From Calditrichota bacterium (GTDB taxonomy: Bacteria > Electryoneota > RPQS01): 64,000 bases of DNA. Within the stretch, counting starts at the first letter, position 1. Each line of letters opens with the position of its first letter. The translations under genes and the position numbers were made by a program. The stretch is taken from contig JACJVZ010000002.1 in NCBI GenBank assembly GCA_020637445.1, positions 124,001-188,000 of the forward strand. The letters are read 5' to 3'. The notes below the pieces were generated by a model. The model saw nothing but the letters and a program-made list of their open reading frames with translations. It was not told the origin of the DNA and made no database searches. Positions 17,672-26,242 of the stretch are shown here, in pieces.

Positions 17672-18942
17672 TGCCACCGCTTTTGGATTCGGTCGATTTG
17701 TCCAACGAACCGCGTGTCGCGTGCGGTTCTGAAAATATGTCTTGGCATGAGATCGTTTCGCGCGTCAAGCACGTCGAACGCCGCACACATTTTTTGGAGG
17801 GTGCAAACTCACTTGAAAGCGCGGTCGTACTGCTGGCCGCGGCGAGCGGGCTTTGCGGCGCGGTACCGATCAATCCGAAATGGACGGAAGAAGAACGCGA
17901 AACCGTTAAACGCGAATTCGAGTCCCTGCATGTTCCGGCGGGCGTTTTTATTGCGACTTCGGGTTCACAGGGAACACCAAAACTTGTGCACCTTTCGCCG
18001 GAAGCCTTGGTATATCATGCGCTAAGCGTGAACCTGCATTTGCAAATATCGGAGCGCGACACATGGCTTGCCTGTTTGCCGTTCTTTCACGTCGGAGGCA
18101 TGGCTATCGAGCTGCGCTGCGCGCTTGCGCGAGCGGGACTTGTGATTGCGCCTTCGGCGGAAACCGAAAAGATATCCGAACTGCTTGAGCGAGACGTAAC
18201 GGTCGTGTCGTTTGTGCCGACGATGCTGCGGCGGGTATTGGAGCTGCGCGACGACAAGCTGCCGAAAAAACTGCGCGCGGTGGTCTTAGGAGGAGGCCCC
18301 GTTCCAAAAGACTTGGTTGAACGCTGTCCGGTGGTTTATCCGACGTACGGATTGACTGAAGCTGGTTCCATGGTCACGTGCGCACGACCCGGTCATGCCG
18401 AACACGAGCGTACGACGGCAGGTGTTGCAATTTCCGCGGCGAGTATTAGGATCGTAGACGAGGTCGGCGACGTTTTGACGAACAACACGACCGGCAGAAT
18501 TCTCGTGCGTTCGACCGGCGCCGCAGACGGATACTGGAAGAATGAAAAAGAAACAGCCCTCACATTTCGCGAAGGCTGGATCGTCACGGAAGATTTCGGT
18601 TTCGTGGACCGCTACGGCTGCCTGCACGTGCAGGGCCGCAAAGACCGCATTGCGGTGAGCGGCGGAGAGAACATCTCACTTGCGGAAGTGGAAACGGCAT
18701 TGAGAACTTTGCCGGAAGTGCGCGACGCGATTTGCTGCGCACTCGAGGACGCGGAATGGGGACAAATTGTAGGCGCGGTGATTGAATCAGAGACCGCACA
18801 GACGCTGGACCTCATTCGGGAGAAACTACGCGGGAAAATGTCTTCACACAAATTTCCACGAAAGGTGTTGGTTGTCACGCAGCTTCCGCTGCTGCCGAAC
18901 GGAAAACCGGACTACATCGGCGCAAAAGAACTACTCGGGTAG
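17668..18942 (+). CDS. menE: o-Succinylbenzoate-CoA ligase
   Basis: ANL-family adenylate-forming ligase activating o-succinylbenzoate with CoA. 424 residues, typical for the short MenE form. The ATP loop is FIATSGSQGTPKLVHLS near 90; further motifs are YPTYGLTEAGSMVTC near 225, the hinge GRKDRIAVSGGENIS near 325, and the C-terminal lysine in PNGKPDYIG. ATG codons at 17668 and 17671 are both possible; the first overlaps the menC stop. Its 3' end overlaps the convergent thioesterase gene by 12 bp. Last gene of the plus-strand men operon. Confidence 0.93.
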   Translation: MMPPLLDSVDLSNEPRVACGSENMSWHEIVSRVKHVERRTHFLEGANSLESAVVLLAAASGLCGAVPINPKWTEEERETVKREFESLHVPAGVFIATSGSQGTPKLVHLSPEALVYHALSVNLHLQISERDTWLACLPFFHVGGMAIELRCALARAGLVIAPSAETEKISELLERDVTVVSFVPTMLRRVLELRDDKLPKKLRAVVLGGGPVPKDLVERCPVVYPTYGLTEAGSMVTCARPGHAEHERTTAGVAISAASIRIVDEVGDVLTNNTTGRILVRSTGAADGYWKNEKETALTFREGWIVTEDFGFVDRYGCLHVQGRKDRIAVSGGENISLAEVETALRTLPEVRDAICCALEDAEWGQIVGAVIESETAQTLDLIREKLRGKMSSHKFPRKVLVVTQLPLLPNGKPDYIGAKELLG

Positions 18943-19353
18943 ATAGTGCCGCGAGAGAGCTTCGCGAAAGTCTTCCGGAATCGGAATAGACTTGTAGCCT
19001 TTGGTTTCTACCGCGACATGCACGGTGGCGGCACGAGCACAAGTTGAGCCGTCGGGATTCTTGAGCGTATATTCGACGCGATAAGAGCTGCGGTTCATTT
19101 CGACGACGCGCACCTCGATTGTGATGTGATCGCCGACTCGCGAACGTTGAATGAAGTCGCCGTCCAGATGCACAAGCGGCAAACCGAACGGGCGTTCCTT
19201 GAGCAGACGACCGATGCTGTAGCCAAGCTCGGCCATCATCGCTTCATAGGCTTCATGACAAATGCGAAAGAGATTGGCCGAGAAAATGATCCCGGCAGCG
19301 TCGCTGTCGTGGAGTGCAATCGTATAAGGAAAGAGAAAAGGTTCCGCGGGCAT
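18931..19353 (-). CDS. menI: 4HBT thioesterase, probable DHNA-CoA hydrolase
   Basis: 140-residue hotdog-fold acyl-CoA thioesterase. The 4-hydroxybenzoyl-CoA thioesterase motif is present: ALHDSDAAGIIFSANLFR, with the catalytic aspartate at D-x-AG, followed by CHEAYEAMM and, later, DFIQRSRVGDHI. In menaquinone and phylloquinone producers this class releases DHNA from DHNA-CoA, and its position against menE supports that role, although it is transcribed convergently rather than within the operon. The start ATG at 19353 (MPAEPFLFPY) is preferred over one 19 codons upstream, which adds non-homologous-looking sequence. The stop lies 12 bp inside menE's end. Confidence 0.8.
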   Translation of the reverse strand: MPAEPFLFPYTIALHDSDAAGIIFSANLFRICHEAYEAMMAELGYSIGRLLKERPFGLPLVHLDGDFIQRSRVGDHITIEVRVVEMNRSSYRVEYTLKNPDGSTCARAATVHVAVETKGYKSIPIPEDFREALSRHYLPE

Positions 19354-19408
19354 TTTGTTGTCCGTTATGAATGAGTCTTCTAAAGTAGTTACTTCCCACC
19401 GAAAATGC

Positions 19409-19445
19409 AACGGGCCGCAAGAAAACTTGCGGCCCGTTTTTTATC
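19409..19445. terminator. Strong terminator
   Basis: Perfect 13-bp stem AACGGGCCGCAAG with an AAAA loop (19409-19438) followed by TTTTTT on the plus side; on the minus side GCATTTT follows. It most likely ends the minus-strand gene whose stop is at 19461. Confidence 0.85.
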
Positions 19446-19460
19446 AGGACTTGCGCAGGT

Positions 19461-21818
19461 TTAGCGCGCCAGCACCATCTTGCTGACGAAATCACGTCCG
19501 CCCATGTTCACGCGGAGGAAATAGAGACCGGTGGTAAGCTCCTGTCCCGTATCCGTGCGCGCGTTCCAACTGATTTTGTGGAAGCCCGCAGCGCGAGTTT
19601 CATTTAGCAGCGTCGCTACTTGTTGGCCGAGCAGATTGTGTACCGTGATATTCACGGGTCCCGCCGTCGGCAGATCAAATGCGATATCCGTGTAGCCGTT
19701 GAACGGATTCGGATAATTTCCGTGCAGTGCAAATTCTTGCGGAAGCGAACGCCCGGGGTCGGCAGCCGTGGCGACGTCGAGCGTCACCGGAATCGTGATG
19801 CGACCGTCCGTACCGTTGTGGCTGATTTCCAATTCGCCGGTATAGACGCCGCCTTGCATGCCGGTCGTATTAAAGATGACATTCACTTCCTGCGACTGAT
19901 CCGGCCAAATCAAACCAGTTGCTGGCGAAACCGCCAACCAGTTTCCGGCCAACACTTCAATCGAGTAGTCCCACGCGCAACCGCCGTCGGACATCAATTC
20001 AATCTGCTGCGTAAAGGTGCCTTGACCGACAACTTCTTGAATAATACTTTCGACGGAAGCCGAGCCGTGCGGCGAGCCGAGTACGACGTCGACTTGCACG
20101 TCTGCCTGATCGGCAACCGCGATGCCGCTTTCCGTGTACTCGCAGTAGCTTTCGGCGAAGAAATCGAGACTCCAATTTCCGACCGGGAGCCACATTTCCC
20201 ACATACCGTTTTCATCCGTGGTCACCGTGGTATTCGCCGGCTCAAACCAGACGTCACAGTTCTCGACCGGCAGCGAATTTTCATTCGTCACCTGTCCCCA
20301 AACGTGACCTTCGAGGAACTGAGTCCCCGTGAAGTAGAGCGACCAATCGTGCAGCGTGCCGTGATCTTGATTGGCTGCATCATACATGACCAGTTTCCAC
20401 GTGCCGCGGCAGGGATTGCCAGAGAAGCTCGAAAGCGGTTGTTCCGGCCAGTAGTGTCCGTCGAACGGAGCAATGCCGTTGGCAATCGACTGTCCGGCCT
20501 GATCGTCAAACTGACAAGAGATCATGTTGTCGCCGCTGCCGCCGTTGCGACTGCTCAATAGGACACGTTGTGCCCACGGGCTTTCAAGCCAAATCATCAT
20601 GTCGCCGACATAGGTGTGCGTCAGATTGTCAATGCGCACCGCCATTGTGGAAATGTCCACGTTGTCTTCCACGTACAACTCGGCATATACCGTGTCACGG
20701 TCCGGAATGTTCATGTTGACGTCTTCGGCCATCGCGTCGAAAACCGGAATTGACGTTAAGGTGTAGTTTTGGGACGTATGCTGGCCGGTCGAGATCGTCA
20801 CGTCGTTCACCGTGACCGGAGTGTATCCGAACATTCGGGCCGTGACGTCAAACGTGCCGACGGGAGCGACTGGATAGTAGTAGTTGCCGTTTCCGTCCGT
20901 GCTGGAATAGAGTTCTTCATTTTCAATCACAACCGTCGCCTGATAAAGAGGCTGACCGGACGAAGTCACGCTGCCGCCGAAGGTTCCGAAGCCGCTGCGA
21001 TACATCCAGACTGCGCGGCCGCCCATCGGGCTTCCACCGTTGCAAGTATATTCGAGCGCCGTGCCGCCGTTTCCCTGCTGAATGCCGATTGTCTGCGAAT
21101 TCGGATACTCATTGTAGTTCATATCCTGATATTGCAGCTTGATCTTTCCATTCGCGTAGAGGATGCACTCGAACGTATAGTTGTCCGTCGGAGGATTGGG
21201 AAAACCGTAGTGGCCAATCTGATCGAACTGAATGACGACGTAGTTTCCGAAGTCGCGGTAGACTACCGTGTTGTCGTTCTGTTGATTGCCTCCGTAATGC
21301 AAGTGGAGGTCATCCCAGAACATCGCGATGGCCGGACCGCCGAGATTCGCGGACGGCAAGCACTGATTCGACGAAACGAATCGATCGTCATCGAAAGTGA
21401 TGAAGCCGTTCGTGCAGATACTCAGGGCTTGATAAGGCACGCCGTAAAACGGAAACTCGAATGAAAGCCAAATCTGCTGCGCATCGTCGTCCGCGTTTTC
21501 AAAGTTGATCCACGAGGCATTTTCATCGCCGCGAAGTTCAATCCACGAGTAGGTCGTGGTGTCGCCGTCCTGATTGTCGACGTAGAAATACCCGTAGCTG
21601 TCCGGGCCGCCTATCGCATCAATCGTTTGCGGATTGTGGCGCTCGGTCTCTAACAGATAGGGAGCTAATTCGGCTTTTTCTGCCGCGGTCAGCAATTCGC
21701 CTTGTTCGGAGCGCTGCCACAGTTCTTTGATTGTGGCGTCGGTTGCCGCTTGGGCCAGCGTGACGGTCAGCAATACCGTCCACAGTGCTGCGCGTAAAAA
21801 AATGGTTGCGATCTTCAA
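19461..21818 (-). CDS. Secreted protein with proprotein-convertase P domain and T9SS sorting domain
   Basis: 785 residues with a signal peptide (ending TLAQA). After a propeptide-like stretch comes an all-beta region with SFEFPFYGVPYQALSICTNG, as in nidogen-like secreted domains. Then follow a carboxypeptidase-regulatory domain (FGGSVTSSGQPLYQATVVIE near 290), a P/Homo B domain (residues ~370-505, ending RGTWKLVMYDAANQDHGTLH), a second regulatory-like repeat and a C-terminal sorting domain (GNYPNPFNGYTDIAFDLP; FLRVNMGGRDFVSKMVLAR). No protease domain is present although P domains usually accompany one. The start is TTG at 21818, fixed by an AGGAGG site five bases before it. Role: cell-surface protein, substrate unknown. 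Confidence 0.85.
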   Translation of the reverse strand: MKIATIFLRAALWTVLLTVTLAQAATDATIKELWQRSEQGELLTAAEKAELAPYLLETERHNPQTIDAIGGPDSYGYFYVDNQDGDTTTYSWIELRGDENASWINFENADDDAQQIWLSFEFPFYGVPYQALSICTNGFITFDDDRFVSSNQCLPSANLGGPAIAMFWDDLHLHYGGNQQNDNTVVYRDFGNYVVIQFDQIGHYGFPNPPTDNYTFECILYANGKIKLQYQDMNYNEYPNSQTIGIQQGNGGTALEYTCNGGSPMGGRAVWMYRSGFGTFGGSVTSSGQPLYQATVVIENEELYSSTDGNGNYYYPVAPVGTFDVTARMFGYTPVTVNDVTISTGQHTSQNYTLTSIPVFDAMAEDVNMNIPDRDTVYAELYVEDNVDISTMAVRIDNLTHTYVGDMMIWLESPWAQRVLLSSRNGGSGDNMISCQFDDQAGQSIANGIAPFDGHYWPEQPLSSFSGNPCRGTWKLVMYDAANQDHGTLHDWSLYFTGTQFLEGHVWGQVTNENSLPVENCDVWFEPANTTVTTDENGMWEMWLPVGNWSLDFFAESYCEYTESGIAVADQADVQVDVVLGSPHGSASVESIIQEVVGQGTFTQQIELMSDGGCAWDYSIEVLAGNWLAVSPATGLIWPDQSQEVNVIFNTTGMQGGVYTGELEISHNGTDGRITIPVTLDVATAADPGRSLPQEFALHGNYPNPFNGYTDIAFDLPTAGPVNITVHNLLGQQVATLLNETRAAGFHKISWNARTDTGQELTTGLYFLRVNMGGRDFVSKMVLAR

Positions 21819-22012
21819 AACATCCTCCTGGTCTTAACAGGCTATCGGGTAAACACCCTAATTACTTGTTCCTGTGTAGATCTCCGCAAAATGTGCGGAG
21901 CGGTGCCTAAATAGACACTCTCGCTACGTTATCGGCAGATTACTGCCCCAACTTAAACGAGAGCAGACCCTCGCACCGGCCAGTGTGAATGCAACTATCT
22001 CTCCAATCGGTT

Positions 22013-23188
22013 TTACGCCTTTTCCGCCAGCACCTCCTTATATATGCTAATGTGATCCCGGGCGCAACGATCCAAAGTAAACTCGGTTTTGGCTCGCGTA
22101 GCTGCCGCATTTCCAAGCCTCGAGGCCAGATCAGGATTGCTTAACAGCCGTTCGAGTTTGGCCGCAAGATCGGGGATGTTGCAGGATTGAAACACCAAAG
22201 ATTCCTGACCATCCCGGCAAACATCTTTGCATCCCCCGGCAGAAGTCACCACACTTGGCTTGCCAAACTGCATGGCCTCCACCACGACGAGCGAGAAGGC
22301 CTCCTCTATGGACGGGATGGCGCAGATGTCCGCATTGTACATAAAGGCGTCGCCGGATTTTTGCTCTCGCAGAATATGAATGCGATTCGCATGTTTTGAG
22401 CCGTCCCGCAATTTGAAAAGCATTTGCCGGAATTGTGTGTCACCCCACAAATCTCCTCCGGCGACGACGACGTGAACATCGGGAAATCGATCGGCAAACA
22501 ACAAGAACGCTTGAATGAGCAGGTCAAAACCCTTGCGCGGGTCAAAATAGCCCAATCCCGCGATCACACGATGATCCTTGGGAATTCCCCACTCTGCTCT
22601 GAGATCGGGCTGAGTATTCGGATCGGCGAGAATAATTCCGCTGTATACGTTTGTGACGCGGTGCTTGCCCATTCCGACTTTCAGGCAATCCTGCCGCACA
22701 GCTTCCGACACAGTCGTAATCCTGTTTGCCTTGCGGGTCATCCAAGCATCCCCCAAGCCGTGCCGCATCATGAGATAGTGTTTCTTCCACGGCTTTTTCA
22801 TGACGTCGTGGCTGAATCCGTATTGTTTCCACGACTGGTGGATCAACGCGACCCACTTGGGAGTAAGTTTGCGGCGATAGAGACGGTTTGTCAAGAGATG
22901 TGAAAGCGAAAGATGAGAATTGATCAAATCCGGCTGCCACTCTGTTACGATTTTTTCGTAGCCCTTTTCAAGATCGGCCCACCGCTCACGTTTTGACGAA
23001 TAAGTTCTATCGGGATCGTAGGCGAGAACCGGCGCGCCTAATTGCACAACGCGATCTTTGGATGGTCCGCCTTCAAGATAACACACGACCGCATCGACAC
23101 CCTGTGCACGCTGACGCTCGCACAACTGCGACACGAAGCGGTATGAACCTCCCCAGTTGGGCCCGTTCATGACGTGAAGAACTTTCAT
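22013..23188 (-). CDS. Glycosyltransferase family 4
   Basis: 391 residues, GT-B fold. It begins KVLHVMNGPNWGGSYRFVSQ, a donor/acceptor N-domain opening typical of GT4. The C-domain has GLGYFDPRKGFDLLIQAF near 210 and the nucleotide-sugar EX7E motif in SIEEAFSLVVVEAMQFGKP near 300, with TSAGGCKD after it. It probably transfers a sugar in surface polysaccharide, lipopolysaccharide or glycan synthesis. It overlaps the GT2 gene upstream by 4 bp, so the two form an operon. Confidence 0.92.
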   Translation of the reverse strand: MKVLHVMNGPNWGGSYRFVSQLCERQRAQGVDAVVCYLEGGPSKDRVVQLGAPVLAYDPDRTYSSKRERWADLEKGYEKIVTEWQPDLINSHLSLSHLLTNRLYRRKLTPKWVALIHQSWKQYGFSHDVMKKPWKKHYLMMRHGLGDAWMTRKANRITTVSEAVRQDCLKVGMGKHRVTNVYSGIILADPNTQPDLRAEWGIPKDHRVIAGLGYFDPRKGFDLLIQAFLLFADRFPDVHVVVAGGDLWGDTQFRQMLFKLRDGSKHANRIHILREQKSGDAFMYNADICAIPSIEEAFSLVVVEAMQFGKPSVVTSAGGCKDVCRDGQESLVFQSCNIPDLAAKLERLLSNPDLASRLGNAAATRAKTEFTLDRCARDHISIYKEVLAEKA

Positions 23189-24132
23189 CGGTCAAGCCCC
23201 TTCCGGTAAGCCCGGCGCTCGGCCAATGTGCCGGAAAATCGCTTGCGCGCGTTGCCCGCGTTAAGCAAGGCCGGAAGCGCAAGAATACACGCACGAAGCA
23301 TCAGCGCGCGAAGCATCGTACTGCGAAGTTTGACATATCCCGTTTCGCCGTGGTGTTTTTGAAAATACTTCATGGCACTTTGCGCGTGAATCTCCCGCGT
23401 GCGTTCGTAGTATCTTCCCATCGTCGTGGAAATCTTATGCACGACCTCGGCATCACGGACGACATGACATTCGAATTCTGCTTCCCGCACGCGTTTGCAC
23501 CAATCCACTTCTTCGAAAAAGATGAAGAAACGTTCGTCCAAACCGCCGACCTTTGCGCGCGCATCTTCCGATATCATCAGGCAACTGCCTTCGATTTGCT
23601 CGACCTCGGAAAGATCTTCGATTTCTTGCTCGCCGTAGAGGTATCCGTTGAAGCGACGTGAGTGCGGAAAGAGCCGGGCAAGCCCCGTGGTTTGCGAAGC
23701 GAGATCGCGAGCCGCGGGAAATCTGCGGGCGGCGCGATAGGGACGGCTATTCTTATCCAGCATCTTGGCACCGACGATGCCCCAGTTGGGATTCGCGATT
23801 AGTGCCGAGTGCATTTTTGCTATTGCATCTTCCCGCACTTCCGTATCCGGGTTCAGCAGCAATATCGCGCGTCCCTGGGCTGCCTTCATGCCTTCGTTGC
23901 AGGCCGCCGCGAAGCCGCGATTCTCACCTAATTCGAGAAGTTTGACTGAAGAAAACTGCGCACGAATTTGCACAAGAGAGTTGTCCGTTGAGCCATTGTC
24001 CACCACCAAAACTTCAAACTCTGCTTCACTTTTTCCGTGAAAAATAGAGTTTAGGCAAGCGAGAATATCCTCGCCGCCATTGAAGTTTACAACAATGATA
24101 GTAATCTGTGGTTTTCCGGAATTTTCGGGCAC
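23185..24132 (-). CDS. Glycosyltransferase family 2
   Basis: 315 residues, GT-A fold, rhamnosyltransferase-like. Motifs: TIIVVNFNGGEDILACLNS near 10, VLVVDNGSTDNS near 40, and the DxD-like LLLNPDTEV near 95; then EVDWCKRVREAEF near 208. Such enzymes add sugars to lipid-linked surface glycans. A hydrophobic segment near the C-terminus (LRALMLRACILALPALL) may associate with membrane. First gene of a two-gene operon with the GT4. Confidence 0.92.
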   Translation of the reverse strand: MPENSGKPQITIIVVNFNGGEDILACLNSIFHGKSEAEFEVLVVDNGSTDNSLVQIRAQFSSVKLLELGENRGFAAACNEGMKAAQGRAILLLNPDTEVREDAIAKMHSALIANPNWGIVGAKMLDKNSRPYRAARRFPAARDLASQTTGLARLFPHSRRFNGYLYGEQEIEDLSEVEQIEGSCLMISEDARAKVGGLDERFFIFFEEVDWCKRVREAEFECHVVRDAEVVHKISTTMGRYYERTREIHAQSAMKYFQKHHGETGYVKLRSTMLRALMLRACILALPALLNAGNARKRFSGTLAERRAYRKGLDR

Positions 24133-24267
24133 GATGCGATGATTGTGTGCTGTTTAGCAAAGACTTGAAGTGACACAAGGTAGACAATTTAGCTGCAGAC
24201 TGCAAGTTGGCTGGTGGTGTGTAAACTCGCGCTCAGCAAGTGGAGCGTCTATTGCGCTTGTGGTGCG

Positions 24268-24319
24268 ATGTAATTAGCCCAAACATGTGATTCCTACATC
24301 ACAAGTGTAGTAATTACAT
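24268..24319. promoter_or_regulatory. Nested inverted repeats upstream of the che operon
   Basis: ATGTAATTA (24268-24276) pairs with TAATTACAT (24311-24319). Inside, TGTGAT (24286-24291) pairs with ATCACA (24298-24303). The two dyads share an axis to within one base. Likely operator or cruciform; the inner repeat resembles but does not fit the spacing of a CRP site. Confidence 0.5.
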
Positions 24320-24361
24320 ATAGAACGGTGGCAGAAATCTTGCTGTCGAGTTGAAGACAAC

Positions 24362-24383
24362 GGAGTTGAGACTCCTGTTTTTT
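24362..24383 (+). terminator. Terminator-like hairpin in the che operon leader
   Basis: GGAGT-TGAG-ACTCC followed by TGTTTTTTCC, 30 bp before the first ATG of the operon. It could attenuate the operon or insulate it. Confidence 0.5.
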
Positions 24384-24412
24384 CCTCTTCAACGGTTAAG
24401 GATTTCCTGCTC

Positions 24413-26206
24413 ATGGGCCGAAGTGTCTTGCTTTGCGATGATGACCGCCTGTTTACTCTTTGGCTCACGAGACTCCTACGGGAGTGGGGCTGGTCCGTTC
24501 AAGCAACACAAAATGTCGCGGACGGATTAAGCGCGTTCGAGTCGTGCAGGCCCGACGTGCTTGTAGTTGATCTTTACATCGGTGATGAGACTGCGGCTGA
24601 TCTGCTGCAAAAGCTAAATATTTGCGACAGCAGCAGCCTTCCCATATTGCTGGTCAGCGCGGCCTCGTCCGCGGAGATGCAATCGGTCATGTGCGGGACG
24701 GAGATGACGATGCTTTCCAAGCCCGTCGACCCCGCACGCTTGAAGGCAATTCTTTCAGAATTGACACCGACGCTGGGAAACGGCAACGAAAAGACGCTCT
24801 CGTTTCTCATCTTAGACAACGGTGGAATTCAGGCGAAGGTTTTGGGCAGGATGGTTGAGGACGCGGGCGCATTTGTTATTTTCGCATCGAGTATCGAGAA
24901 TGCGAAGACTCTGATTCGCAATGTTCGTCCGGACGCCGTTCTAATCGAGTCAGACGGCTCCGCGCAAGATGCGGAAGCTCTATCGGCTTATTGCGTTGCG
25001 ACTCGTTTGAGTCTGCCGCCGATGATCGTGCTCTTGTCGGTCATCAATCAGAGTCTGGTCGAGAAGTTATTGCGCGCAGGTGTTGTGGACATTCTGCTCA
25101 AGCCGATTTCGGTGAATAGACTGCAAGAGTCTATTCGAAGAGTCGGTGGCAGAGTTGAAAAAGAGTTGCCGGGACGCGCGGAAGGCCGCCGGAATATCAT
25201 GGTCGTGGAAGACTTCACGATTACGGCCAAGATGCTGGAGCGACTATTGAGCCGCGAAGGATACCAAGTATACGTCGTGCGCAGCGCGGAAATGGCGTAC
25301 GAGATGATCAGGCGGATTCGCCCTGATCTGATGCTCTTGGATTTGAATTTGCCCGGAATGTCGGGTCTTGATCTTTTGCAGTCATTGAATGCCACGGGAC
25401 AGGCCGTGCCGACGGTGATCACCACCGGGGACCGTGATCCAAGAAAGCTCCGCGAGATTCGAAAACTTGGAACTCTCAGGCTTTTCAATAAGCCGATTGT
25501 GCCGGACGAGTTGATCTCGTATATACGAGGGTTCTTTTCAGAGTCCGGAAACTTTATTTCGGGACGCGCGGACTATGACGTTTTACTTGCCATGGCCGAC
25601 GATGTCGCCGGAAGTGTGCTGGCCGGCGCTCTCGAAGTGGAAGGACTGAAATGCAAGGTCGTTAATGACGGCTATCAGACTGTCCACGAGATCATGACTC
25701 GGCCGAGAGTGGCTGTACTTGACGTAGTCATCAGCGGACTTGACGGCACGGAAGTGATGCGAAGAACACGCGCCGCACTGTCCACAGGCAAGACGAAGTT
25801 ATTGGCGATTGCCGAGGATTTGGACAACGAAATCGCTGACGAACTCAGAGAAATGGGAGCACACGATTGCCTCGGCAAGCCGTACAGTTTGGCGGCGATG
25901 AAGGAGAAGATTCATACCTTACTTGCCGAATCGGCTCCGAGGATCTCTGTACAAGACGTGGCACATGAAATTCTTCCGGAGATCAGGCGCGCTATGACAT
26001 TGCCGGATGAAGACCTGTTCATAGCGGCAGCGAGACTTGGTCATAATCTGAAAGGTACCGCAGAATTAGCCGGAATTCCGTCGATTGTGACACTCGCCCG
26101 CGCACTCGAAGATGCCGCGAGAACCCGCTACCGCGGATCCTGCGAAGATATCTTGAAGGACATGCGGCAAGAGATTGACCGTGCTTTGACTTCTGCGACT
26201 ACTTAA
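24413..26206 (+). CDS. Four-receiver response regulator with C-terminal HPt domain
   Basis: 597-residue soluble signalling protein. Receiver 1 (~3-120) has acidic DDD, DVLVVDLYIG and LSKPVD. Receiver 2 (~128-245) is degenerate: its phosphoacceptor position reads AVLIESDGS, Glu instead of Asp. Receiver 3 (~262-378) is complete (VVEDF, LMLLDLNLPGMSG, FNKPI). Receiver 4 (~392-505) has AVLDVVISGLDG and LGKPYS. The final ~80 residues form an HPt domain with the phosphohistidine motif HNLKGTAELAG at residue 544. No output DNA-binding or enzymatic domain is present, so it is a phosphorelay hub or phosphate sink for the adjoining CheA. First gene of the che operon, 36 bp before cheA. Confidence 0.9.
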   Translation: MGRSVLLCDDDRLFTLWLTRLLREWGWSVQATQNVADGLSAFESCRPDVLVVDLYIGDETAADLLQKLNICDSSSLPILLVSAASSAEMQSVMCGTEMTMLSKPVDPARLKAILSELTPTLGNGNEKTLSFLILDNGGIQAKVLGRMVEDAGAFVIFASSIENAKTLIRNVRPDAVLIESDGSAQDAEALSAYCVATRLSLPPMIVLLSVINQSLVEKLLRAGVVDILLKPISVNRLQESIRRVGGRVEKELPGRAEGRRNIMVVEDFTITAKMLERLLSREGYQVYVVRSAEMAYEMIRRIRPDLMLLDLNLPGMSGLDLLQSLNATGQAVPTVITTGDRDPRKLREIRKLGTLRLFNKPIVPDELISYIRGFFSESGNFISGRADYDVLLAMADDVAGSVLAGALEVEGLKCKVVNDGYQTVHEIMTRPRVAVLDVVISGLDGTEVMRRTRAALSTGKTKLLAIAEDLDNEIADELREMGAHDCLGKPYSLAAMKEKIHTLLAESAPRISVQDVAHEILPEIRRAMTLPDEDLFIAAARLGHNLKGTAELAGIPSIVTLARALEDAARTRYRGSCEDILKDMRQEIDRALTSATT

Positions 26207-26242
26207 CTTGACAAAACAACTTTTATACTTTTCGTTCATCTT

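Noticed and set aside
24286..24303. CRP-type binding site TGTGA...TCACA
   Set aside because: The half-sites are 8 bp apart instead of 6; kept only as a generic inverted repeat.
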